DNA of 64,000 bases, taken from Pseudoalteromonas rubra (lineage in GTDB: Bacteria; Pseudomonadota; Gammaproteobacteria; Enterobacterales; Alteromonadaceae). Where the stretch lies: contig NZ_AHCD03000027.1 of assembly GCF_000238295.3 (NCBI RefSeq), positions 62,001-126,000 on the forward strand, written 5' to 3'. The first letter of the stretch is position 1, and the number at the start of each line of letters is the position of its first letter. Below, in pieces: positions 25,994 to 35,353 of this stretch. Below the pieces are notes generated by a model. The model saw only the letters and a list, made by a program, of their open reading frames with translations, had not been told where the DNA came from and made no database searches. Made by a program: the position numbers and the translations under genes.

Positions 25994-27283
25994 TTGTTTG
26001 ACCGTTATGAAGCCGGCGAACAGGCAGTCTTAGTACATATAGAGTTTCCGAATGAAGGAGATCGAGAAGATCTTCGCGAGCTGGAAATGCTAGTGTCTTC
26101 TGCTGGTGTTAGTTGTTTGACGGTTGTGCAAGGCAGCCGTCAGGCGCCTCACCCGAAATTATTTGTCGGGACGGGGAAAGCAGAAGAAATCGCTGAGATT
26201 GTCAGAACTCACAATGCAGATGTCATCATCTTTAATCATCAACTCAGTCCCTCTCAAGAGCGCAACTTAGAGCGTGTCTGCCGTTGTCGTGTATTAGATA
26301 GAACGACCTTAATTTTAGATATTTTTGCTCAACGTGCACGTACCCACGAAGGTAAATTGCAGGTTGAATTGGCGCAGCTACGGCATATTTCAACTCGCCT
26401 GATCCGCGGCTGGACTCACCTTGAAAGACAAAAAGGCGGGATAGGCTTGCGTGGGCCGGGTGAAACTCAGCTGGAAACCGACCGGCGGTTACTCAGAGAG
26501 CGGATCAAAAGTATCCGTAAACGACTTGAAAAGGTAGCAACGGTGCGCGAGCAAGGGCGTCGTGCTCGTAGTCGCAATGAAATTCCGACGGTGTCGTTGG
26601 TTGGTTATACCAACGCAGGAAAGTCGACCTTATTTAACCATGTGACACACGCAGATGTGTATGCAGCTGATCAGCTTTTTGCGACCTTAGACCCGACCCT
26701 GCGCAAGCTGGAGATAGCAGATGTTGGGCCAGTTATCTTTGCTGATACGGTTGGGTTTATACGCCATTTGCCTCATGATTTGGTTGCTGCATTTAAAGCT
26801 ACCCTGACAGAAACGCGAGAAGCAGATTTGCAGCTGCATGTGGTAGATGTAGCAGATCAGAGAAGAAAAGAAAACATAGAAGAGGTACAATCGGTCCTCA
26901 AAGAAATTGAGGCAGATGAAATTCCTCAACTGTTGGTTTACAACAAAATTGATCTGGTTGACGAGATCAACCCTAAAATAGACAGAGACGAGCAGGGCGC
27001 TCCGATACGCGTTTGGTTATCGGCCCATACTGGTGAAGGCAGTGAGTTGCTTGAACAAGCGATTTCTGAGTTGTTGGCGAAGAAGATTTTTGCGCACCAG
27101 CTCATTATACCGCCGGCATTCGGCAAGTTACGTGGCGCTTTGTTCAACCTCAATGCGGTCAATGGCGAATCTTATGATGAGGCCGGAAACTGGTTATTGG
27201 ATATCAGACTGCCGCAGGCTGACTGGGAAAGATTAAAGAAAGAACAGGGGCAAGAAATAGAGCAATTTGTGGTTGGGGATTGA
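25994..27283 (+). CDS. hflX: Ribosome-splitting GTPase HflX
   Basis: GTPase that splits stalled 70S ribosomes after stress. The protein opens MFDRYEAGEQAVLVHIEF exactly as in enterobacteria, from a TTG start at 25994 with GGAG 9 bases upstream. The N-terminal nucleotide-binding domain includes GRGWTHLERQKGGIG-like sequence followed by LRGPGETQLETDRRLL, and the G domain has VGYTNAGKSTLFNHVT, DTVGFIRHLPHDLV and NKIDLVDE. The length of 429 is normal. It sits 31 bases after hfq. Confidence 0.96.
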   Translation: MFDRYEAGEQAVLVHIEFPNEGDREDLRELEMLVSSAGVSCLTVVQGSRQAPHPKLFVGTGKAEEIAEIVRTHNADVIIFNHQLSPSQERNLERVCRCRVLDRTTLILDIFAQRARTHEGKLQVELAQLRHISTRLIRGWTHLERQKGGIGLRGPGETQLETDRRLLRERIKSIRKRLEKVATVREQGRRARSRNEIPTVSLVGYTNAGKSTLFNHVTHADVYAADQLFATLDPTLRKLEIADVGPVIFADTVGFIRHLPHDLVAAFKATLTETREADLQLHVVDVADQRRKENIEEVQSVLKEIEADEIPQLLVYNKIDLVDEINPKIDRDEQGAPIRVWLSAHTGEGSELLEQAISELLAKKIFAHQLIIPPAFGKLRGALFNLNAVNGESYDEAGNWLLDIRLPQADWERLKKEQGQEIEQFVVGD

Positions 27284-27374
27284 AAAAGCCGCATATCGCA
27301 CGCATTTCTCTATTAGATCTCTGTGTTTTTTGTTAGATTTAGATTAATTCATTTTATAACAATGGAGTATAGCT

Positions 27375-28538
27375 ATGGCCTGGAACGAACCGGGTAATAA
27401 TGGCAATGATAACGACCCGTGGAAGAACCGCGGCGGTCGTGATCAGGGGCCACCTGACTTAGACGAGGTATTCCGCAAATTCAACAACAAGTTTGGCGGT
27501 ATGTTTGGCGGTAAGCCAGGCAAAGGCGGTGGTATCGGCGGTGCCGGTACGGTGTTTGTGCTGCTGATTGCGTTTGTTGTTTGGGCACTGAGCGGTATTT
27601 ACACAGTGAAAGAAGCCGAACGTGGCATCGTGCTGCAATTCGGCGAATTTAACCGTATCGCCGAGCCGGGCCTGCGCTGGAAAATGACTTTCATTGAGCG
27701 TGTTATCCCCATTGATATTGAAGCGGTTCGCTCACTGTCGGCATCCGGTTTTATGCTGACCGAAGACGAAAACGTGGTAAGTGTTGAGTTTGAAGTACAG
27801 TATCGCGTGGTTGATCCAACTTTGTATCGCTTCAGCGTAACCGATGCCGATCACAGCTTGCAGCAAGCGCTTGATAGTGCATTGCGCTATGTTGTGGGTC
27901 ACTCTCGCATGGACCAGGTCTTAACCACAGGTCGTGAGTTAGTGCGTCAGCGCACCTGGGATGAGTTAACTAAAATCATCGAACCTTATAACCTGGGCAT
28001 CATAGTCACCGATGTGAACTTTAAAGATTCGCGTCCGCCTGCGGAAGTTAAAGATGCGTTCGATGACGCCATCGCAGCACAAGAAGATGAAGAACGTTTC
28101 ATCCGTGAAGCAGAAGCCTATGCAAGAGAAATTGAGCCTCGTGCTCGTGGTCAGGTAACGCGTATGACTCAGGAAGCCGAAGGTTATAAAGAGCGTATCA
28201 CACTGGAAGCACAGGGTGAGGTTGAGCGCTTTGAAAAGCTGCTGCCGGAGTATCAGGCTGCCAAGCAGGTTACCCGTGAACGTCTATACATCGAAACCAT
28301 GGAACAAGTGCTGGGTAACAGCTCTAAAGTACTGGTTGATGTAAAAGGCGGTAATAATATGATGTATCTGCCGCTAGATAAAATTATGCAACAAGGCAAG
28401 CCTGGCTCTCAGGTCACCTTACCGAGCCAGAATGACATCAATCAGCTACGTCAGTCACTAGGTCAGTCACGCAACAGCACAGTTAATAGCAGTGATGATC
28501 GTTTTTCACGTGACCGTTTTAACAATGGTGGGAGGTAA
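27375..28538 (+). CDS. hflK: FtsH modulator HflK
   Basis: SPFH-family inner-membrane protein that with HflC forms the cage around the FtsH protease and tunes its activity. The cytoplasmic Gly/Asn-rich N terminus (GNDNDPWKNRGGRDQGPPD) is followed by one transmembrane helix at about residues 58-77 (VFVLLIAFVVWALSGIYTV), the SPFH/band-7 domain (ERGIVLQFGEFNRIAEPGL) and a long coiled coil. The C terminus is Ser/Asn/Arg-rich. The gene is 5 bases from hflC, whose product is its obligate partner. Confidence 0.96.
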   Translation: MAWNEPGNNGNDNDPWKNRGGRDQGPPDLDEVFRKFNNKFGGMFGGKPGKGGGIGGAGTVFVLLIAFVVWALSGIYTVKEAERGIVLQFGEFNRIAEPGLRWKMTFIERVIPIDIEAVRSLSASGFMLTEDENVVSVEFEVQYRVVDPTLYRFSVTDADHSLQQALDSALRYVVGHSRMDQVLTTGRELVRQRTWDELTKIIEPYNLGIIVTDVNFKDSRPPAEVKDAFDDAIAAQEDEERFIREAEAYAREIEPRARGQVTRMTQEAEGYKERITLEAQGEVERFEKLLPEYQAAKQVTRERLYIETMEQVLGNSSKVLVDVKGGNNMMYLPLDKIMQQGKPGSQVTLPSQNDINQLRQSLGQSRNSTVNSSDDRFSRDRFNNGGR

Positions 28539-28543
28539 CTGAT

Positions 28544-29422
28544 ATGAAAAACATGACTGTTGTAGGATTGATCATTGCCGCATTTTTGGCTTTCTCATCG
28601 GTGTTTGTTGTCACAGAAGGTCAGCGCGCCATTGTTTTACTATTCAGTAAAGTACAAAAAGACAGCCAGGATAACGCGGTAGTCTATGAGCCGGGTCTGC
28701 ACCTGAAGGTGCCATTCTTTAGTCAGGTACGTCGTATTGATGCACGTATTCAGACGCTGGATGGTGCGCCAGACCGTTTCGTGACCAGTGAGAAAAAAGA
28801 CCTGATCGTTGATTCATTCGTGAAATGGCGTGTGAACGATTTCTCTGCTTACTATCTGCGTGCCAGAGGTGATAAACAGTATGCTGAAACTCTGTTGAAG
28901 CAGAAAGTGAACAATGGTCTGAGAACCAACTTCGGTTCGCGTACCATTAAGGAAATCGTTTCGGGTGAGCGTAGTGAGCTGATGGAAGAAGCACTGGTAC
29001 AGGCATCTGAAAGTGCCCAGGAACTGGGTATTGAAGTACTGGACGTGCGCGTGAAGCAAATTAACCTGCCGAACGAAGTTAGTAACTCTATCTTCCAGCG
29101 GATGCGTGCTGAGCGTACTGCTGTGGCCAAAGAGCACCGTTCAGAAGGTCAGGAAAAGGCTGAGATCATTCGTGCTGAAGTTGACCGCCGAGTAACGGTT
29201 ATGCTGGCAGATGCGGAACGTAATGCACGTGCCGTACGTGGTCAGGGTGATGCCCAGGCTGCGAAAATTTATGCTGACGCCTACAACAAAGATCCGGAGT
29301 TCTTCGGTTTTGTTCGCTCGCTGGAAGCATATAAAAATACCTTCACCAGCAAAGGTGATGTCATGGTATTGTCACCAGACAGCGAGTTCTTCGATTACAT
29401 GAAGAACAAGAAAGGTGAATAA
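28544..29422 (+). CDS. hflC: FtsH modulator HflC
   Basis: Second SPFH subunit of the HflKC complex. It has an N-terminal membrane anchor (VVGLIIAAFLAFSSVFVVTE, residues about 5-24), then EGQRAIVLLFSKVQK and EPGLHLKVPFFSQVRRIDAR of the SPFH domain, an Ala/Glu/Arg-rich coiled coil (AEIIRAEVDRRVTVMLADAE) and the C-terminal segment YKNTFTSKGDVMVLSPDSEF. The length of 292 matches the family. It is the last gene before a terminator. Confidence 0.96.
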   Translation: MKNMTVVGLIIAAFLAFSSVFVVTEGQRAIVLLFSKVQKDSQDNAVVYEPGLHLKVPFFSQVRRIDARIQTLDGAPDRFVTSEKKDLIVDSFVKWRVNDFSAYYLRARGDKQYAETLLKQKVNNGLRTNFGSRTIKEIVSGERSELMEEALVQASESAQELGIEVLDVRVKQINLPNEVSNSIFQRMRAERTAVAKEHRSEGQEKAEIIRAEVDRRVTVMLADAERNARAVRGQGDAQAAKIYADAYNKDPEFFGFVRSLEAYKNTFTSKGDVMVLSPDSEFFDYMKNKKGE

Positions 29423-29469
29423 TCCCATCTTCGATTGACATCAATAACATGGTGTCAATTGGTATAAAA

Positions 29470-29493
29470 AACCTCGCAGTAGCGGGGTTTTTT
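29470..29493 (+). terminator. Terminator after hflC
   Basis: Stem AACCTCGC (29470-29477) pairs with GCGGGGTT (29482-29489, one G-T pair) over AGTA, followed by T to 29493. Confidence 0.75.
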
Positions 29494-29630
29494 ACATTTT
29501 AGTGATGGCTATTCTCTGTCGCTGACGACACCCCTTGATCAGATAAGATAAAGAAAACCGCCTAAATTCATCAGGATCCCGGCGAGTGCGGAAAAAATAG
29601 CCGTAATGGGGTGTTTTGAACGGGCTTTTC

Positions 29631-29639
29631 TGATAAAAT
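29631..29639 (+). promoter_or_regulatory. Extended -10 promoter element of purA
   Basis: TGATAAAAT, an extended -10 (TGn plus TAAAAT), 31 bases before the purA ATG. No good -35 at standard spacing. In many bacteria purA is PurR-controlled, but I see no clear PurR box here. Confidence 0.5.
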
Positions 29640-29670
29640 CTGCGCCTAATTTTTTCTAAGTGATTTTGCA

Positions 29671-30987
29671 ATGGGTAAAAACGTCGTTGTATTGGGCACC
29701 CAGTGGGGTGACGAAGGTAAAGGTAAGGTTGTAGACCTGCTGACAGATAAGGCTTCTTTGGTTGTTCGCTATCAGGGCGGACATAATGCGGGCCACACAC
29801 TGGTGATCAACGGTGAAAAAACCGTTCTGCACCTTATCCCGTCTGGCATTCTGCGTGATAACGTAAAATGTATTATCGGTAACGGTGTGGTATTGGCACC
29901 AGACGCGCTAATGAAAGAAGTACGCATGCTGGAAGAGCGTGGCGTACCAGTTCGTGAACGTTTGTTGATCAGTGAAGCTTGTCCGTTGATCTTGCCTTAC
30001 CATGTTGCTTTGGATCAGGCACGTGAATTGGCACGTGGTAACAAAGCAATCGGTACAACAGGACGTGGTATCGGCCCTGCTTATGAAGATAAAGTAGCGC
30101 GTCGTGGCCTGCGTGTTGGCGATTTGTTCAACCCTGAACAGTTTGCAGCTAAGCTCAAAGAAGTGCTTGAGTACCATAACTTCAGCCTGGTTAACTACTA
30201 CAAAGTAGACCCAGTTGACTTCCAGAAGACCTATGATGAAGCAATGGAAATTGCTCAAATCCTGAAGTCTATGGTTGTCGACGTAACCGAGCTGTTGGAC
30301 CAAACGCGTCTGAAGGGCGATAACATCCTGTTTGAAGGCGCTCAGGGTACCCTGCTTGATATTGACCATGGTACATACCCTTATGTAACCTCGTCTAATA
30401 CCACAGCCGGTGGTGTTGCGACTGGTGCTGGTTTTGGTCCTTTGCACTTGGACTATGTACTGGGTATCGTAAAAGCTTACACCACACGTGTTGGTTCAGG
30501 CCCGTTCCCGACAGAGCTTTACGACGGTCAGGACAAGCAAGATCCAGTTGGTAAACACCTTGGTGAGAAAGGCCACGAGTTTGGTGCTACCACAGGTCGC
30601 CTGCGTCGCACTGGTTGGTTTGATGCCGTTGCAATGCGTCGTGCAATCCAGATCAACAGCATTTCAGGTTTCTGTCTGACTAAACTGGATGTACTGGATG
30701 GTCTTGAAACTATCAAGATCTGTACTGGTTACCAGTTGGAAGATGGCACGGTAACGAACGTGACACCTCTGGCTGCTGAAGGCTACGAGAAAGTCACGCC
30801 AGTCTACGAAGAGATGCCTGGCTGGTCAGAAAACACCTTTGGTGCAACGACGGTTGAAGCGCTGCCAGAAGCCGCTGTTAACTACATCAAGCGCCTTGAG
30901 GAACTGACTGGTGTACCAATCGACATCATTTCAACCGGCCCGGACCGCGTTGAAACTATGATTGTTCGCAACCCATTCGGCGAATAA
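29671..30987 (+). CDS. purA: Adenylosuccinate synthetase
   Basis: Catalyses GTP-dependent condensation of IMP and aspartate, the first committed step to AMP. The phosphate-binding segment GTQWGDEGKGKVVDLL, GHNAGHTLV, TTGRGIGPAYEDK with the catalytic region and VKAYTTRVGSGPFPTEL are seen. At 438 residues it is a little longer than E. coli (432). It is monocistronic, between an extended -10 element and a perfect terminator. Codon use is strongly biased, suggesting high expression. Confidence 0.97.
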   Translation: MGKNVVVLGTQWGDEGKGKVVDLLTDKASLVVRYQGGHNAGHTLVINGEKTVLHLIPSGILRDNVKCIIGNGVVLAPDALMKEVRMLEERGVPVRERLLISEACPLILPYHVALDQARELARGNKAIGTTGRGIGPAYEDKVARRGLRVGDLFNPEQFAAKLKEVLEYHNFSLVNYYKVDPVDFQKTYDEAMEIAQILKSMVVDVTELLDQTRLKGDNILFEGAQGTLLDIDHGTYPYVTSSNTTAGGVATGAGFGPLHLDYVLGIVKAYTTRVGSGPFPTELYDGQDKQDPVGKHLGEKGHEFGATTGRLRRTGWFDAVAMRRAIQINSISGFCLTKLDVLDGLETIKICTGYQLEDGTVTNVTPLAAEGYEKVTPVYEEMPGWSENTFGATTVEALPEAAVNYIKRLEELTGVPIDIISTGPDRVETMIVRNPFGE

Positions 30988-31000
30988 GCATTAAAAATAA

Positions 31001-31026
31001 AAAAAGCTGCTACGGCAGCTTTTTTT
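31001..31026 (+). terminator. Terminator after purA
   Basis: Stem AAAAAGCTGC (31001-31010) pairs with GCAGCTTTTT (31015-31024) over TACG and continues into a T run to 31026. Confidence 0.85.
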
Positions 31027-31066
31027 ATGTCTGCAATACCACATCATATCTTCCAAGCCTGCGCTG

Positions 31067-31086
31067 TGGCACATTTATTGTATAAT
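31067..31086 (+). promoter_or_regulatory. Candidate motX promoter: sigma54-like motif overlapping a TATAAT
   Basis: TGGCACATTTATTGTA (31067-31082) matches the sigma54 consensus TGGCACG-N4-TTGCA with correct spacing except A for G at the seventh base and T for C at -12. A perfect TATAAT overlaps its end (31081-31086), lacking a good -35. Either or both could drive motX, whose ATG is 33 bases after the TATAAT. Confidence 0.4.
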
Positions 31087-31118
31087 TAATCTCAATGTGT
31101 CATTGGTACGTATTGAAT

Positions 31119-31751
31119 ATGAACAAGCAACTAAGCATGATATCTGCGCTAATTGTAAGCACTTGCTTACTTGTTAGCCCAGGCTCTAAAAGTGAAGAGG
31201 CGATAGAGGCTGTCCCCTTATACAGTCAGGCAGAGTTACTGGAATTGATCGGCCGTAATGCCCATCTGAAGCGCGTGAAAGACGATGAATGTCAGCTGGT
31301 TCAGGATATTGAAGCCCGCGCCGAAATAATGGCGCTGCCCTCCTACCAGTTTCTGTATGGCGATATGCTGGCCTACGCGGTCTGTGTAGAGCGCAATGTG
31401 GAACTTGGCTTATATTATATGCGTAAGGCTGCTGAACAGGGGTTAGCACCGGCGCTGGAGCAACTTGGCCGCTATTATGACCTGGGCAAACTGGTGCAGA
31501 TGGATAAGCGTATGGCTGTCACTTATTTGCGTGAAGCGTCCGTGTTGGGCAATTTGAAAGCCCAGTTACGTCTGGTCGACTTGTTTAATAAAGGCTATGG
31601 CAGCCCAAGGGATTATGAGGATGCTTATCGCTGGCTATTCCATGCGGCCGTTGCCGATAAAAAGCTGCATAAGCGCATTGAAACCGCCCTGGCGTTGCTG
31701 GCGCAGAAAATGCCGGACAGCGTGGTAAAGCGTGCCCGGCTACCTATGTAA
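31119..31751 (+). CDS. motX: Sodium-type polar flagellar motor protein MotX
   Basis: A 210-residue exported protein with a signal peptide (SALIVSTCLLVSPGSKSEE, cleavage around residues 20-25) and Sel1-like repeats (GLAPALEQLGRYYDLGKLVQ, LREASVLGNLKAQLRLVDLF, SPRDYEDAYRWLFHAAVAD). The segment NAHLKRVKDDECQLVQDIEA is characteristic of Vibrio MotX as I remember it, as is the overall size. MotX forms the T ring with MotY and is needed for PomAB stator assembly in Na+-driven polar flagella. No other flagellar gene is nearby, which is usual for motX. I chose ATG 31119; a start at 31095 would spoil the signal peptide. Confidence 0.85.
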   Translation: MNKQLSMISALIVSTCLLVSPGSKSEEAIEAVPLYSQAELLELIGRNAHLKRVKDDECQLVQDIEARAEIMALPSYQFLYGDMLAYAVCVERNVELGLYYMRKAAEQGLAPALEQLGRYYDLGKLVQMDKRMAVTYLREASVLGNLKAQLRLVDLFNKGYGSPRDYEDAYRWLFHAAVADKKLHKRIETALALLAQKMPDSVVKRARLPM

Positions 31752-31755
31752 AGCT

Positions 31756-31801
31756 GAAGCGCCTTAGTCGCCGAGTTTTTCTCCTATAGGCGCTTCTTTT
31801 T
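31756..31801 (+). terminator. Terminator after motX
   Basis: GAAGCGCCT (31756-31764) pairs with AGGCGCTTC (31788-31796) over a 23-base loop and is followed by TTTTT. It overlaps the 3' end of the convergent antiporter gene. Confidence 0.6.
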
Positions 31802-33620
31802 GCGCCGGATCTCTGAGTACTGACAGCTTAGGCGGTTGCAGTGCCAGAACGCGCTCCCCGCTGCCTGGTGCGTTTTTCATATCTGGTGTAAATGGCCGCA
31901 CGGGCAAACCATCGTCGTTTTTGCCGGCTTCTCCAATGATAAACAGGGGAATGGCTTCTTTGTTTACTTCCTGATATTGCGACCAGGTGAACTCTTCTGA
32001 CAGCCTGGTTGCGCTGACTTTGCCGCCTTTGGCCATCATGCTGCTTAATTTGGCATAGTTACCTTCATCGCCAAACAGCAATTGACGCGATAAGAAAGTG
32101 GCACTGTCTTTATTTGCTTTGGCATGGTTGGTTGAGGATTTGAGAGAAAATACATTCTGCTCGCCCAGCAGATGCGAGAAATATTGCACACCAAGCGCAT
32201 TATGATGTCGGTTGGGAGAAAGCGCCATCACTGATTTCAGGCTGGTTAAGGGCAGGTAACGCTCCGCGTGCTCGGATTGCGGGTTACCGTAGTAACAGGG
32301 CAGTCCGTCCATCCGTGCCATTTTACAGTTTTCCCACGCCGGATCTGACAGGTAAACATCGACATTTTGCTCTGTGAGCCCTTTGGCGATGGCGCGTGAT
32401 ACGTGATTCGCACCTATGAGTAATAAGGTGTTGGGCGCGGGCTGGCGAACTTTGAGCAGGCGTGCCAGAGGGGTCGCTGTCAGGCTTTGTAAGATCACCG
32501 TGACAATGATCACCATAAAGATCAATGGCACCATTTTGTTGGCGTCGGGATAACCTGATTGCATCATACTCAATGCGAATACGGAGCCGACCGCCGCAGC
32601 AACAATGCCGCGTGGCGCGATCCAGGCAAGTATCAGTCGGGAACGCAGTGGCAGATCACTACCAAAGGTTGATACAGCAATACTCAGGGGGCGGGCGACA
32701 AACAGCACAATAGCCAGAAAGATGAACACGTCGCTATCAAGCAGCATGAGGTCTTCCAGTTGCAGCCGTGCAGCGAGCAGAATGAACAGACTCGAGATTA
32801 GGATCATGGATAAATCTTCTTTGAACTCAAGCACCGAATCGATTTCCAGGTCGTCCTGATTGGCAAGCCAAATGCCAAAAATGGTCACGGCCAGCAGGCC
32901 GGATTCGTGGCTCAGGTGATTGGCCAGGGTAAAGCTGAACAGCACCAATGCCAGAATACCAAACTTATGCAGCTCATAGGGGAGCCACTCGCGCCGAATG
33001 ATAGTCGTCGTAAGCCAGCCTGCCACAATCCCCACAGAGGTCCCCACACCCAGCGTTGAAAACAGCGCCAGTATGGTATGGCTGAACACGGCAGCTTCTC
33101 CCACCTGGTTCACCGCCTCGAACACCAAAACGGCGAACAATGCGCCTATGGGGTCGATAACAATGCCTTCCCAGCGCAGGATCCGATCAATGTCTTTTTG
33201 TGGCCGCATGGCGTTGAGCATGGGGGCTATTACTGTTGGGCCTGTAACCACCAATACCGCGCCCAGTACTGCTGCCACTCGCCAGTCCAGTTCTAACAGC
33301 CAGATAGCGCTGGCGGTGAGAATGATAAATGTGGTGAGCATCCCTATCGAGCATAAATTTCTGACGACTTTGCCAATTCCTTTAAGCTCGTGAAAGTGTA
33401 ACGTCAATGCCCCTTCAAATAAGATAATGGCAACAGACAGGGAGACCACAGGAAACAGTAGATCGCCCAGCAGTTGATCCGGTTGAAGCTGACCAGATAT
33501 AGGGCCAAGTAACAGACCCGTAAGTAGTAAAAACAAAATAGCCGGTACCCGACAAACCCAGGCAAGCCATTGGGCTAAAACAGAAAATAATGCAATCCCG
33601 GCAATATAAATAGCTGACAT
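31764..33620 (-). CDS. CPA-family cation:proton antiporter with C-terminal TrkA-N-like domain
   Basis: Inner-membrane Na+(K+)/H+ exchanger. From ATG 33620 (GGGAG immediately upstream; the longer GTG start at 33632 overlaps that site) it is 618 residues: about 12 hydrophobic segments in residues 1-400, with AIILFEGALTLHFHELKGIG, TGPTVIAPMLNAM and then WEGIVIDPIGALFAVLVF, which holds the conserved acidic transport-site residue of CPA1 antiporters. Residues about 405-520 form a Rossmann-like RCK/TrkA-N domain (NTLLLIGANHVSRAIAKGLT), suggesting nucleotide or redox gating. The C-terminal 100 residues are hydrophilic. It resembles the NhaP/YjbQ-type group; ion preference cannot be read. Convergent with motX. 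Confidence 0.85.
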   Translation of the reverse strand: MSAIYIAGIALFSVLAQWLAWVCRVPAILFLLLTGLLLGPISGQLQPDQLLGDLLFPVVSLSVAIILFEGALTLHFHELKGIGKVVRNLCSIGMLTTFIILTASAIWLLELDWRVAAVLGAVLVVTGPTVIAPMLNAMRPQKDIDRILRWEGIVIDPIGALFAVLVFEAVNQVGEAAVFSHTILALFSTLGVGTSVGIVAGWLTTTIIRREWLPYELHKFGILALVLFSFTLANHLSHESGLLAVTIFGIWLANQDDLEIDSVLEFKEDLSMILISSLFILLAARLQLEDLMLLDSDVFIFLAIVLFVARPLSIAVSTFGSDLPLRSRLILAWIAPRGIVAAAVGSVFALSMMQSGYPDANKMVPLIFMVIIVTVILQSLTATPLARLLKVRQPAPNTLLLIGANHVSRAIAKGLTEQNVDVYLSDPAWENCKMARMDGLPCYYGNPQSEHAERYLPLTSLKSVMALSPNRHHNALGVQYFSHLLGEQNVFSLKSSTNHAKANKDSATFLSRQLLFGDEGNYAKLSSMMAKGGKVSATRLSEEFTWSQYQEVNKEAIPLFIIGEAGKNDDGLPVRPFTPDMKNAPGSGERVLALQPPKLSVLRDPAQKEAPIGEKLGD

Positions 33621-34261
33621 AGCTGCTCCCACAAGTTGGGGTAAATGTAATTATAGTGTTTGCTTGGTTATAGCACAGTCAAACAACAAATAAAGTGTTA
33701 GTTCTGCTCGAACTAGCAACAAGCATGACTTTTTTACAGTGTGTCCATTCAATAAATGATGCTGATTTTTGGTCATAATATGGTGATATTTATAGACTAT
33801 CAATTGTACTTATGGCGACTATAAACCGCCTATATCTGCTAGGGTTGCAATTTGAACTGGATCCGCGTTATGGTAATAAGCGTTTATTCGAGCGGGCTGC
33901 GTGCCCATCATCAATCTATCTACCCATGTGCGCAATTATTCATTGCGATCAGGCCTTTTTTGCCACACCAAACCATGGTGAGCCTGCAAAAAACGGCTCG
34001 ACCAGCAGAGCATGTCTCTCAGGTCACAATCAATCTTTCTTAGTTTTCGCAGCCACAGTTGCTTGTTAGTACTGAATAGTTCAGTGCGTGCATGTCAGAG
34101 GTCTGTCTGTTTGCCGTTTCGAAATGTATGCTGTATTTGTGTGAGTGGGTATTTCGAAGCCGTTGTTATCTTATCTTTTGTGGTCGCGTAAGCTGACAAA
34201 GAGGTGTTGTAGTATCAACCAGGGTGCTGCGCGCATGAGGATAATGTAAAACGGAAAAAAC
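33621..34261. other. 641-base region without a supported gene
   Basis: AT-rich on the left, more mixed on the right. Two overlapping plus-strand frames (33812-34069 and 33852-34043) cover the middle but lack a convincing ribosome binding site and have odd composition (many Cys, His and Pro), so I do not call them. It must hold the promoters of the divergent antiporter and proB genes, which I cannot place. Confidence 0.4.
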
Positions 34262-35353
34262 ATGTCAATTGAAACATCTCAACGCATCGTGATAAAAATC
34301 GGCAGTGCGTTAATTGCGCCAGAGCAGGATGGCTGTCGCTCTCGTTACCTGCTGAACATTGCTCAGTTCATCGTTCAGTGCCGTGCCAAAGGCAAAGAAG
34401 TGCTACTGGTGTCATCCGGCGCCGTGGCCGCAGGGTCGCATTTGTTTAAGAACAAAGATAAAAGTTCGGTGGCGGTAAAAAAGGCCATGGCAGCAGCGGG
34501 GCAGACTGAAATGATCTCGACCTGGGAGCGTTTTTTTGACTTTCCTTCAGCCCAGTTATTGCTAACCCATGGTGATTTACGAGACCGTGACCGATACAAC
34601 AGTATTCGTGAAACATTGTTCACTTTACTGGAGCAAGGGATCTTGCCTATTATCAACGAGAATGATGCGGTGACAACAGATGATTTAAAGGTTGGTGATA
34701 ACGACAATTTGTCAGCCATGGTTGCAGCGGCAGCAGATGCAGACTGCCTGATCATTTGTTCAGATGTGAATGGCTTGTATGACAAAGATCCGAATAAAAA
34801 CGCGGATGCCAGGTTGTTAGATACGGTGGGTGAACTCACCCCGGAGATCTATGCAATGACGGGCGGCCCGACCAGCAGTGTTGGCACCGGAGGCATGAAA
34901 ACTAAGTTACAGGCGGCGGAAAAAGCCACCTCTCACGGTATTGTCACTTATATCGTAAACGGGTTTAACGAAGATACCTTCACCGAATTACTCAATGGTG
35001 CTAATCCGGGAACGCGTTTTCTGCCTTATGACACACCGATGCAAGAAGCGCTGCATTGGATGACACACACCGCGTCAGAGCAGGGAGAATTGATTGTTGA
35101 ATCCGGCCAGTTTGATGCACTGAGCTGTGATGATATCGTTGCTGTCAATGGTGACTTTTCAGCGGGAGAAACCGTACTGGTCAGGAGCGAAGATGGTCAG
35201 AAGCTGGCAAAAGCAAACTGTAATTACAGCAGCTGTTTGCTTAATTTTATTGCCCAGCAGGATAAAGACATAGTGACCGAACAGGTTCAGAATAGTATCG
35301 GGCCTGTTATCTCACAAAATGATATTGCCGTATTTGAGGAAAGAAATTCATGA
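34262..35353 (+). CDS. proB: Glutamate 5-kinase
   Basis: First enzyme of proline synthesis: phosphorylates glutamate. The amino-acid-kinase domain (about 1-255) shows RIVIKIGSALIAPEQDGC, VLLVSSGAVAAGSHL, INENDAVTTDDLKVGDNDNL and SSVGTGGMKTKLQAAEKAT; a PUA domain (about 280-360) closes the protein. The length of 363 matches E. coli. Its last bases overlap the start of proA (ATGA), so the two enzymes, which pass a labile acyl phosphate, are made together. Confidence 0.96.
   Translation: MSIETSQRIVIKIGSALIAPEQDGCRSRYLLNIAQFIVQCRAKGKEVLLVSSGAVAAGSHLFKNKDKSSVAVKKAMAAAGQTEMISTWERFFDFPSAQLLLTHGDLRDRDRYNSIRETLFTLLEQGILPIINENDAVTTDDLKVGDNDNLSAMVAAAADADCLIICSDVNGLYDKDPNKNADARLLDTVGELTPEIYAMTGGPTSSVGTGGMKTKLQAAEKATSHGIVTYIVNGFNEDTFTELLNGANPGTRFLPYDTPMQEALHWMTHTASEQGELIVESGQFDALSCDDIVAVNGDFSAGETVLVRSEDGQKLAKANCNYSSCLLNFIAQQDKDIVTEQVQNSIGPVISQNDIAVFEERNS

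Noticed and set aside
29450..29468. TCAATTGGTATAAA before the hflC terminator, like the end of the MITE-like repeat
   Set aside because: The match is limited to about 9 bases and no other part of the element is present.
33812..34069. 85-residue frame upstream of proB, and an overlapping 63-residue frame at 33852-34043
   Set aside because: No convincing start signal, unusual composition, and the two overlap in different frames.
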